Positions 33,171 through 42,918 of a DNA stretch of 64,000 nucleotides are shown here, piece after piece (positions within the stretch are counted from its first letter, which is position 1; each line of letters begins with the position of its first letter). Source of the stretch: Madurella fahalii. Lineage: Eukaryota > Ascomycota > Sordariomycetes > Sordariales. The notes below the pieces were generated by a model that was not told where the DNA came from, did not search any database, and saw only the letters and a list, made by a program, of their open reading frames with translations. The stretch lies in contig CM056878.1 of NCBI GenBank assembly GCA_029876055.1, forward strand, positions 3,906,001-3,970,000, read 5' to 3'. Made by a program: the position numbers and the translations under genes.

Positions 33171-34361
33171 CTAGGCATGCGTTCCGTTGTTCAGAATCAA
33201 GTTGGGAGTATCGGGCTGGTTGATCATGGTGATTTGGTTCCGCCCCGCCATCTTCTTGACCAACTGAATCATGGTTGCAGCTTGTGGATTGTAGTCCTGC
33301 TGTGGGAGAAGCACACACACCACACCCGCAGTTTGAGGAGACCAGTCCCAGGGCCCGCGTGGCGTGGATTGTGTGACATAGAGAGAGACTAAAGGCGGCG
33401 TGCTTCAAGGGGTGTATCCGCAGTACCATTTCCCGAAGCAACCGTTACCGTCATGCCGACGTACACCGCAGCTCGGACACCTCTATTAAATGCCTCGGAC
33501 CTAGGTCCGCCGAAGCTCATATCCCCGGCACTTTGACAGATGCTGTTGCCAGCGTCGGTGACCGACCATTCCAAGTCCTTGATAATGTTGGAGGTGCCAG
33601 CGCCCTTCTTTTTATGCTGCTCTTTCTCCCGCTCGGTGGGGCCGGGGAAGACCTTAACAGCAATGACCTGTGCTTCCTTCGTAACCCCGCATGAGTATCC
33701 GGCGATAGCCTCAGCGACGTGGCTTCGGTGGCACACCACGTCTTTGCCACTCGTGTACTCCTTTGCCGGTCCGGAGACGATAGCCTTTCCCCAACGAGTC
33801 CGACAGACATTGCCATTAGTATTGAACTCCTAAGCATGGAGTCAGTGAGAAACCGACATTGGGTGATAGTAGAAGTGGGTTAAGTGTACATCATGTTCGA
33901 TGTAGATGCCAGTGTCAATCACTTATGCATATGTGTCCACCCCGTTTGGCTCACTGTAGACATAGGTCGTCACGCTGTCGTCAACACGTCCGTGGCGGCA
34001 AATTCGAGCAAGGCCCTAGGATGGGACGTTTGACTGTGTGTAATCGGTGTCGTCTTGCGTCTTGACGTAGACGTCAGATTCGATGCTCGCAATCTAATGT
34101 TGGACCGATGGCCAAGGCTAGTGACGTAGTCTCAGTATGGATCTCTGCTAGCATTTCTTCGTCGAAGCCCCTAGAGTAGCCTGCAAAGTCACCGATCTCG
34201 TAGCGATGGATTAAGCTAGAGAGCTGTTGAAGTGCGCCTAGCGTGGTTCTCGAGGCAAAGAACTTCTGCACACTCGCAATATGTGCATCGACAATATCAC
34301 GAGTGACGTGAGGCTTGAAGGTCACTATGTAACGGCCTTTGACGACGACATTATCAGCCAT
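33171..34361 (-). pseudogene. Subtilisin-like serine protease (S8) pseudogene
   Basis: The order of parts is that of a proteinase K-like protease, but the reading frame is broken. From 34361, GRYIVTFKPHVTRDIVDAHI is an inhibitor-I9-type propeptide. The mature start (VKTQDDTDYTQSNVPSW) follows in a shifted frame, and the Asp region is damaged by frame changes. The His region reads CHRSHVAEAIAG instead of the usual GHGTHVAGTIAG. A long intact stretch continues through IAVKVFPGP to VTVASGNGTADTP. The segment with the catalytic Ser (GTSMA) is missing, and a short C-terminal piece (NPQAATMIQLVKKMAG...LILNNGTHA) follows. Thus at least one internal deletion and several frameshifts are present. No active product is expected. 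Confidence 0.8.
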
Positions 34362-35431
34362 TGTCGGTACGGATGATCGGAGACCAGGAAGTTTGCCCTC
34401 TACTGTTCCCGACAGGAACCAACAAAGTGACGAAGAAATGGGGTTGGGAACGGGAGTAACGCAGGCCGTTGGGAAAGTCAAAGGAGAACACTCCCACTCC
34501 CGAGGGCGGAGACATTAGATTTATACCCAAGACGCGGCGGAAGCAGTGGCAGTTATTAGGAGCCTGAAAAACTGAGCCAGTCTTAGCTAGCACTGGGGAA
34601 TACTTTATGACAGGTGCCAAGCATGTACGCGGACTGAGTGAATACATTAGGGGTTTGGCAGTGAGGTACTACTACAAGATACACTGCCAAAAGTAACCGA
34701 CACTCCTCCCACGCACAGAGAGCCTGCCCCTATCCCTTCCCCGCAACAGATAAGGCTGTCAGGTGTGTCTCAGTCATAACTTCACAGCGAACAAGAAGTG
34801 GCGGGGGTCCGTCTAGAACTGAGACCCAGGTTTTCAGACAGTATAATACCAGCAGTGCCCCGCAGAGTATCCACTGGCCGTGGACCCCGAACCCACCTCG
34901 CCAGAACCTAAAATACCGAGATAAGGGTAAACCACAGAAAATAAGGCTTGCGAAGCCACTTGCACCCCATTGGTGGTGGCCTCGTTCATCACATCCAGGC
35001 ATGGCGGTCACCGTCACTCATTGGCGACAGGTTTACTAATAAATATTCCAGCTAGTCGTGTCTGCCGGTTAATTGCCCTTCAAAAACGACGATAGCTCTT
35101 TTGAGTCGAGACTTGTGGTTGACGCGGGCCCCCGCCCTGACGTCTTTTTTTTTTTTCGGATCTCACTAATACCTTCTGCGAGCGTTACTGGATAGAGCGC
35201 TCAGTGGCTTCCGTTGGCTATCTGTTGTGTCACTTCCGGATCTTTACTAATTATTGGCGCTTCATCAATCTCCAAGTCATTGTTCTCCAACTTCGACTTT
35301 GTCTCCGGCGTCTGCCCAAGATCTCCGAGCAATCCACACTACACGTCTCGAATCCATCCCACTTATCTGCATATTTTTCGTGATTGTCCTTGATATTGGA
35401 CGACTACTGGGTTGTCAAGGACTCCCATTAG

Positions 35432-35809
35432 TTGGATGTCAAGGCGGCGTCCGGGTTTCCTGAATGGGCCGACCTAGTGGAAGAATCTTTGGCACGGCGA
35501 GGCCACTCCTGCCGGATCGGGATATTGATGCCGCACTTCTCCCTTGGACAGACACAAAAGTCTATTAGCGCTATCGTCGGAATTGTGGTGCAGGCAGCGC
35601 TGGAAAGTATCGCATTCTGGGAGCTCAGCCTCGAGGATGAAGCGCAGCCGGGACGTGTCTCTCGCTCGGTTCAGCCATACATCCGCACCTCGGGTGTTGC
35701 CGACATGAATATCTCCACGGAGCTTGCAGAGGAGGCAGGCTTCCAGCCTGATAGAAAGTATAGCTATTTCTCAGTCCCGTACCTACTCTCCCGTGCTTCT
35801 CTTCCTTGA
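35432..35809 (+). other. Unassigned open frame, 125 residues
   Basis: The sequence looks protein-like (for example ESIAFWELSLEDEAQPGR and STELAEEAGFQPDRKYSYFS), without low complexity. However, there is no recognisable domain, signal peptide or upstream exon. It sits at the edge of the AT-rich zone and may be the remnant of a larger gene. Confidence 0.2.
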
Positions 35810-35889
35810 ACATAGAACGCAGCAACCCCGAAACTCTTCTTCCAATCTGGGCATTCGGAAAACCTAGACTATGGCTAACGGATAACTCA

Positions 35890-35948
35890 CCTACGGATAA
35901 GACACCTTGAAGAGCCCTCTAAGAAGTGTGGGCACCCGGATTCGTCAC
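35890..35948 (+). repeat. Dispersed 58-bp repeat, copy 1
   Basis: Starts CCTACGGATAAGACACCTTG and ends GGATTCGTCA. It matches a second copy at 49658-49714 in the same orientation, with differences mostly of the C/T or G/A type. Probably a fragment of a transposable element end. Confidence 0.7.
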
Positions 35949-37002
35949 ATTCGAATTTTCTAAGGCCTTTACTCCTTTACCCGGAACATTACTCGGCTGG
36001 CTCAAGTAAGCGGTAAAGATATTTATTAACTGCCAATCGAGTTTATACCCTTCGAACTTTATACTGAATATTCGCAACTTATCGTCATTGGGGATTAAGA
36101 TGTTGTTGCCTTAATAATATTGTTATCATAGCTGCAAACCAAGTCGCATTGCTTTAGTATAAGTTAACAGATCTGTATAGACTACGGAGCCCTATAAATT
36201 GAAGTAGAAACCCTATAACCGACGCAAAGAGTGTAAGAAGGAGGACCAAATTCATAGTGTAGCAAGCTGTGCCGATATAGGCTCTGGTACGTCTTGAACG
36301 AGGTCATGTAGCTAATTATACTTAACTTTGTTGTATAAAAAGCGTCAAATTGCCGGTTGCCAACAAGCTGACCGCCCGGTTCAAACACGAGCTTGTAAGA
36401 TGTCTAACAAGTCTCTCCGCAACGTCATTGGCGCACCTTGGTGTTTAGAGGTGTGCCATTCTTAGCCGTTACAAGGAGAGAGCAGGAATGGCCTGTGAAC
36501 TCTTCGTTTTCGGCCCTTTCCCTTGCTAGCCATTGCTCATAGTGCGGGCTGTAGTAGCGACGCGGAAGCGCAGAGATGGCTGTAATAGTTGCTCAAGTGC
36601 AATTACAATATACCGCGTAAGTTGTCGTTAGCTTTTAACGAGGGCATGACGACCGACGTCCGATGTAGCGCCTTTAAAGGCACCCGATATTTCAGGGGCA
36701 TCTTGACACTTCTCATCAGTGACACTCGGCTCAGGGACACCCTTTCAGGAAGTTCCCAGTCGCTCCGGTCTACCAGTAACCTGGACGTTCCTTTTTATTT
36801 GGGAAGGTGAATGTAACTATAGTATGTGGCTCTGGGATACTCGAGAATTTACCCGGCTTGGGTTCGGCTGTGTTTGGCGCGGTTGCGGCTCCTTCGCGCT
36901 AGTATTTAACCTGATTGTTTAACCAGTCGCCTAGAACATGAATACAGCCACGGCCTTATGTTTCGGTTCTCGCTTGGGTCTCCGGAGGGAATCACCGGTG
37001 TC

Positions 37003-37010
37003 TATATAAT
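37003..37010 (+). promoter_or_regulatory. TATA box of the xylanase gene
   Basis: TATATAAT about 92 bases before the start codon at 37102. Confidence 0.5.
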
Positions 37011-37101
37011 AGATAAGGTGTTCTTCTCTGAAAATAGTCACGATGCGCTTCTCATCTAGCTTCCTCAGTGCGTTGTATCTTGCGAGAAACAGACTGCTAC
37101 G

Positions 37102-38588
37102 ATGCGATTTTCACCTTCTATTGTCCTGGCTCTTAGCAGCGTTGCTGCTGCCAACCCAGTTCCCGTCGATACCGAGGCCGTAGAGTGGGTGCTGTCCTAC
37201 AATCAAAACCAAACACAGAATTGCTAACGTCCAGTAATCCAGGCTCTTCCACCGACAAGTGCAGACCCTTAACGCTGCCATGGTAGCAGCCGGTCGCGAG
37301 TACATCGGTACCTCCCTCACAGTCCGCAACGACCAGCAGGAGCAGAACATCATCCGCAGCGAGTTCGGTTCCATCACTCCGGAGAACGCCCAGAAATGGG
37401 ACGCCACTGAGCCCAATCGCGGACAGTTCAGCTGGGGAGCCGCCGACCAGCATATGAACTGGGCACAGCAAAATGGGAAGCACGTCCGCTGCCACACGCT
37501 CGTCTGGTACTCGCAGCTGCCCGGGTGGGTGTCTAACAGTGGGTTCAACAATGCGACGTTGATCCAGGTCATGACGAACCACATCAACCAGGTTATGGGA
37601 CGGTACCGTGGCCGCTGCAACCACTGGGACGTCGTCAATGAAGGTGAGGAACCCCATGGGCAGAGCGAAGGCTCGAGACAAAGTAGCAATTGAGCCGGCA
37701 TGTTCTACAATTGTAATCCTGTCAACCTCTATGATGGGTTCACGGTTAGCTGGACAATCTCGGGGCTCGTGACTCAGCAGAGATGAGTAGCCCAGACTCC
37801 GGAACCAGGAACACAGGAGCATCTAGCCCCTACGTCGACAAGACTGGCTACCTCCTGCCCTCTTTTTCTTCCAGTGGGCAGGAAATAAAAACAACGGAGA
37901 GCATAGCTAACGGTCTCAAGCTCTGAACGAGGATGGAACCTACCGAGACAACGTCTTCCTGCGCGTCATTGGCGAGGCCTACATCCCTATTGCCTTCCGC
38001 ATTGCCGCCGCCGCCGACCCCGCAGCGAAACTCTATTACAATGACTATAACTTAGAGTACTTGGGACCGAAGGTCGAGGGAGCCGCCCGCATTGTCAGGC
38101 TCTGCCAACAGTATGGCGTCAGGATTGACGGCGTTGGGTATCAAGGTCATTTGGTTACCGAGAGCACGCCAACTCAGTCTACTCCAACCCCGTCTGAGGA
38201 GGACCTCACGGCAGCACTCAGGATCACGGCAGATCTAGGCGTGGACGTTGCTTACACCGAGATTGATATCCGCATGAGAACCCCATCCAATGCCCAGAAA
38301 CTGCAGGCTCTCGCAGATGCCTACGGCCGCGTGGCCCGGTCGTGTATGAATGTCCCGCGCTGTGTGGGCATGACCATCTGGGTACGTCGATGTCGCTGAG
38401 GATTGCCTAGCCTGAAGTAGTAGCTGACTGTCTTTAAATAGGGTGTCTCTGACAGATACTCCTGGGTTCCGAATACCTTCCAGGGAGAGGGCGACGCGCT
38501 CCTTTGGAACAACAACTACCAGAAAAAGGCCGCTTATAACTCCTTTCTCCAGGGCATTTCTGCCCCCGTCAACGGGACGAAGGCTTAA
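37102..38588 (+). CDS. GH10 endo-1,4-beta-xylanase, secreted
   Basis: The model is join(37102..37184,37243..37643,37921..38381,38442..38588), giving 363 residues. MRFSPSIVLALSSVAAANP is a signal peptide. The single catalytic domain shows KYWD-type GH10 marks: ITPENAQKWDATEP, CHTLVWYSQLPGW, WDVVNEALNEDG with the acid/base Glu, LYYNDYNLE, and VAYTEIDIRM with the nucleophile Glu. It closes with TIWGVSDRYSW. There is no carbohydrate-binding module. It cleaves xylan main chains outside the cell. Intron 2 is 277 bp, far longer than the others (58 and 60 bp), but ends in a normal GCTAAC branch site and CAAG acceptor. A second ATG context (ATGCGCTTCTCATC, 37042) resembles the true start (ATGCGATTTTCACC) and opens a short upstream frame. 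Confidence 0.92.
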
Positions 38589-39349
38589 TTAAGGAGATGG
38601 GATGATACCGTGCACATACGTCGACTTCATAAGTAAGCTAGCCCCTTTGGAGGCTGGCGGCTTCCTCAACAATGAAGTAGATGATCAAGGGGCGAAATGT
38701 GTACTTTGATTCGTCTGAGTTGGAGATATACTGCTTTCCAAAGATCCTGCTGTAAAACTTTTCATAGACCTCCGTGAGCCCATGCTACTAGTCTTATCGT
38801 GACCCGAGCACCTACTGCCTGCCACAGACGCCTTCCATCTCCAGTTCCATAGCAAACACCGTCATCCAGCTCTCAATGGCACCACAAGCCTAATTGGATT
38901 TTGTCCTCCTCTTGGATTGCCATTTCGCGCCGTCAGAGTCTTGTGCTGCCTCCCACTTATCTTGAGGTACCTACGGCAGTGAGTCGCCGATTCTGTAAAG
39001 ATCACTGTGAAGTCAGCAATGCCCTGGAAGGCACCAGAATGGACGTAGTTGAAGAGTGAACGAGGTATAGGACTGAACGTAAGGGGTGAACCGGTATTGA
39101 TCTTTCGCGCTTACGTCCCACATGGCGAGAACCACCATGATGGCGCTGACGACGATAAAAAACCACTTGAACCATCGATGTGTGGTGTCGAACATCTTGA
39201 TGAGCAGGATCATGATTGACAGCATAGCAGCCCAAAATTCTTTACAATATTATATTGTGTAATGTAGAACTCGCTGTTACCCCCGCTGGGAATAGCGCCC
39301 TTCCAAATCGGGTATAACACTGTACAGTAATTACCAGACCTAACCGGAT
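38589..39349. other. Spacer with a membrane-protein exon fragment
   Basis: Apart from the fragment at 39115-39240, no coding signal is seen. Includes a GAGGTACCTACGG motif near 38963. Confidence 0.5.
39115..39240 (-). pseudogene. Isolated exon-like fragment of an unidentified membrane protein
   Basis: The minus strand encodes a hydrophobic helix, the motif IKMFDTTHRWFKWFF and a second helix ending in MWD directly before a GTAAGC donor. This looks like one exon of a multi-helix membrane protein, but no continuation is found on either side, so it is probably a relic. Confidence 0.35.
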
Positions 39350-40066
39350 CTTCTCGTCACTGCTAGCCTACGACCATAGCCGCAACCTAGGCCGCGCCGT
39401 TCGCATCAAGGTATACATTGGATACAACGGCAAAGCTTCGATTTGCTCGACTGGAGTGCAGTATTGTCGCGGCGCCGAGATTGTAACAACTGCAGGTTAG
39501 ATCGCTAGTCCGGATAACCGGCTGAACGACATCGCCTCTGTGAGACTGGATGGAAGCTTCAGAGGAAACCTCAACCTCATCTCCTATGCCCCGACCCCGG
39601 TTGAAAAATCAGGAGACGCTTGGTATCGTTGGCTATCCGGCTGACAAGTCCTACAGCAATGAACTGGGAGCACAGATGTACGAGGAGTATGACGCCACCA
39701 ACTACAACCTCTCAGCTGCTCAGAACAACATGTTGGAATATACCATTTCAACCTATGCAGGTGAGCTCTATCCCCGGCCCTTGCACTAGGCCCTATTCAC
39801 TGAGTCTCTGCAACGGCAATTCCGGTTCGCCGGTCCTTCGCCAACAATCTGATCCAAACGGCCGTCTCACTTCCATCGCGACCCACACCTACGGCGGCTA
39901 TCGCCACAACTCTGGTGGTCCCATTGCTGGGTCTTACAGCAATCCTTATGGGCCCTATGTGGATGCGTCTGACCGAGGCGCTAAGATCGTCAAAAGCGCC
40001 AACAATATTTCCTACGTCTTGGTCCCGTACCCCGGTCAAGCTGAATTCTCATTCAGTGATGTTTGA
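39350..40066 (+). pseudogene. V8-like (S1B) glutamyl endopeptidase-type protease, broken
   Basis: Pieces in successive frames form a trypsin-fold protease. These are GRAVRIKVYIGYNGKAS and EIVTTAG followed by an in-frame TAG where Trp is expected, then DNRLNDIASVRLDGSF, whose Asp fits the catalytic triad. A frameshift leads to LGIVGYPADK and MYEEYDATNYNLSAAQ, and after an intron-like gap GNSGSPVLRQQ carries the catalytic Ser. The His region (expected TAxHCV) is destroyed at about 39360-39385. The GNSGSP form is that of V8-like proteases, which cut after Glu. Stop and frame changes make an active enzyme unlikely. The downstream frame at 40063 probably belonged to the same gene. Confidence 0.7.
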
Positions 40067-41088
40067 GTGTCGCCTCCACTATTGGAGGCGCTGACTCCAG
40101 TGTTCTCAACGTTGCCGCGCCCTTTCTCAGTCCTGTCGGCGGGCCAGCGGTCGCATTCGCCGGTGCCGCTCTCTCGTTTGCCGGATCCATCGGCGATGCA
40201 AATCTAGGAGGTGCCGAGTCCGCCATTCCAGTCAATAACGACTACAAAGGGTTTATCCAAAGGGGAATCCTCGCCGAGTCAGCCCTCTCGACTATCCTCG
40301 ACTTGCCGATGGGGAAGTATATGCAGCTGGGCCTGAACGAGAAGCTTAAAGAAGCGTACAACAACGCCGGACCCTTTGTACACGGGTTGGGACCCCGAAT
40401 TCTGCCAGTCGTTATGCAGCCCGTCGCAACCGTGGGGTTGGATGCGCACCGCAAAGAGCACGTTAAGTACGAGAGGCTTAAGAAGAACGAGCCCGAATCG
40501 TCCGCCAGCGCTCCTCAGAAGCTCCAGTACCCCGCTTTGCCTGAGGCGACTGAGGTTAGTGTGGCAGATTTCCTGACCAGGATGTGGGCCGACACAGTCG
40601 AGACGGCAGATGAGGTGTTGGACAAAGATTGGTTCTTCAAGCAGCTCGGCAACGTCATCTACGATGGCGTCCTCAACGGACGGACCTGCACCAACTACGC
40701 TCCAAGCGGTCTTAATCTTCTGAGCTCGATAGCAGCTGCCAAGGGCACCGGCTTTCCACAGAGCGATACCGACAGCCAACTTCATGTACTCAGTCTCCGC
40801 GCCATGCTCGGCGAGGCGGCGCTTCAGCGGCTGATTTCCAGCGATCACGACAAGCTCCAGGAAGAAGGCTATTTCGACACCATCAAGTATGCACAGGACA
40901 TAGGCCGGCAGGCGATGGCTGACTGGGTGATGCCTCGGGTGACGCCTATTGTCTTGCAGCTGTTGCGTGGACAGACTCTTCCCCCCCTGGCGCGGGGGAT
41001 GCTGGGAACGTCAGCGGCGGCAACTCGGTGGTTTCGCAAGCAAATGCGGCCCCTAGATAGCCGATGCCATTTCAGAAGACTAATATGA
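40063..41088 (+). pseudogene. Unknown C-terminal domain, probably detached from the V8-like protease
   Basis: An open frame of about 340 codons begins right where the protease frame stops (40064-40066, a different frame). It has no ATG before codon 83, so it is unlikely to be an independent gene. The first 50 residues are Ala/Gly/Pro-rich and hydrophobic. Then comes a mostly helical domain (ALSTILDLPMGKYMQLGLNE, FVHGLGPRILPVVMQPVATV, ADFLTRMWADTVETADEVLD, LSLRAMLGEAALQRLISSDH) with few Cys. No family is recognised. A single small frameshift at the junction would explain the break. What the domain does, binding or secretion for instance, is open. Confidence 0.5.
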
Positions 41089-42445
41089 GTCCTGGCTTGG
41101 ACGCCAGAGAACAGCTGATGAGGTACGCGGCTATCACGGCTCAGTATAGGCTCGCTGGTGGGTCATCTGATACTGGATGGGATACGGTCTGCACTGAAAT
41201 GGTGAGGTGCCTTCGGTCGGTCAACCTTGATGGTCTTGCAATCTATGACGCTTGAATGCGGCCAGCGATGATGAGAAGGACTGCTCGATCTGAATGACGG
41301 CTTTCGAGCGACTTAATGGCAGTTGATGTGATTTCAGAAGTCCTCTGTCATTTAAATATCAGGCAGTTTTAATCCCGCTGTTTTGCCCTATATACCTCTC
41401 ATGCCTTGGCGTCCTCAAAGAGTGCTTACCGGTTTCATAATTCTTTCTTCCGTACGTAAGAGAGGAGGAGCGAGCTTGTCAACAAGCAAGCAGATCAGAC
41501 CGTGCAAAAGGGCGGCAGCGGTGTCACTGCAAGTCGGCGGAATACATGAGTCACGCCGTACTTGCTTGCAAGGGGCGTTTTCCAAAGAAGACATTACACA
41601 CCATCTCGAACTTGACACAATGAGCCTTTACGCATTAATCTTCCTAACATCCATCTTATTCCGACCAGCGTATGTGGTATGATCGTCCAGGGGCCGCCAT
41701 CACCGGCCAGTCAAAGCAGAATATCATCCTTCGGTAAGGGTGTGGGAGCTCTAGGCCTTAGCTAGATCCCGGTGTTTGGCGATCGGCAGCGAAATGTACT
41801 AGAAGAGTTCCTGATAATATACAGAGTAGAATCCCTCGTCAAAGTCCGCCACTTTCATCCTCATACCACCTATTAGCACACCTAACCGCAGAGCTGGGTT
41901 GGTAGTGTTAGAAACTCGAGGAATGAGACAGCAAGAAGGGGGCCCGCTATATAAGCCTATCTGCGGTAACGTCGCACCGGCGGTGTACAAGGAAGAACTT
42001 AAAGCCCGCTGCGGAAAACACTGCAGCGAAGATTTCACTGGACATAGTTCTACTACAGGCATCATAGAGGCATCTTTGAACCCAATGTAAAACCCGTGTG
42101 TGAAGTCGCTATGTCCAGCAACGCTGCGGCCTAGGCGCTACTCTTCCGACTGCGTGTCACAAGCCTCCGTTAAGTGCCTGCCGATTCAATAGGGTGTGAA
42201 GAAGAGGGGATCTAGGCTATTGGGATTGACCGTCGCACACCAGGAATGCCCATAACGGCTGGTGGATGGCTGCCTGCCTTTATTTTGCAAATGTGAAGCT
42301 GAATAACTAACTAAAGTAACCTCGACAGCCGCTGGGAAGCAAACCTAGACATCAGATTCGACCCCCTGATCTAATACTATCCTTCCTGGAGGCGAGACGT
42401 CTGCTTCATTCTAGTGTGTAACCGCCATCCCCAGCTCCATGTCTT
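41089..42445. other. Spacer, no gene seen
   Basis: Frames are short and patternless on both strands. GC is intermediate. Confidence 0.5.
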
Positions 42446-42918
42446 CTACACAAGAGGGGTGACTCTGAAAGCCATTAGCGGTGTGTTGAGGCACCCCGTA
42501 GACGGGGCACGAGCAGCAAGGGCTCCGTTGTTGTTGTTGACCTCGATAACAACCGTAGTAGTGTTCGCATCGTCCCCGGTGCTTGCCGCACGACTGAGGC
42601 CGCATGTGGGGAAGTTGATGAGTTGGATCTCGGTGTTCTGGTTAAAAACATAGCTGGCCGACGCCGCAAAGGTCCGGACGTTGACACAGGCGGGACCGGT
42701 GCCCTGATAAGACCAGAGAAAGTTCCCCTGGCACTGAGGATTCCCCCAGCCCGAGAGATTCCAGAAGGTATCCGCTCGCACATCGATGTGCGCAGGCGCC
42801 CTGGCGATGAATATCAGCAAGCGAACGTCCCAGGTATTCAGCATTAAGGCCAAACATACGGAGCAGCGGCTACGAGGCCGGCGGCAGCCAATGCGCAAAC
42901 TGGGCTGAAGAACTTCAT
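42446..42918 (-). CDS. Small secreted Cys-containing protein
   Basis: The model is complement(join(42446..42800,42860..42918)), giving 137 residues. MKFFSPVCALAAAGLVAAAP is a signal peptide. The mature part has four Cys (NPQCQGN, GPACVNV, FPTCGLS, TGCLNT), one likely N-glycosylation site (NLS), and an Asn-rich turn. The 59-bp intron has GTATGT, GCTGAT and GCCAG in the right places, and its splice joins the signal peptide to APAHIDVRADTFW. A TATATAAA box lies about 113 bp upstream. It is a typical small secreted protein of the accessory genome; no known family is recognised, and an effector or antimicrobial role is only a guess. Confidence 0.65.

Larger units (their letters stand above)
34362..37101. 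other. AT-rich spacer upstream of the xylanase
   Basis: About 2.7 kb. The part from 35.85 to 37.0 kb is AT-rich, with many TA dinucleotides, and looks like degraded repeat DNA. It contains one copy of the 58-bp repeat. One longer open frame (35432-35809) is listed separately. No gene is otherwise supported. Confidence 0.5.

Noticed and set aside
39797..40848. Minus-strand frames opposite the protease and the unknown domain
   Set aside because: Shadows of the plus-strand coding remnants, which show recognisable protease motifs.
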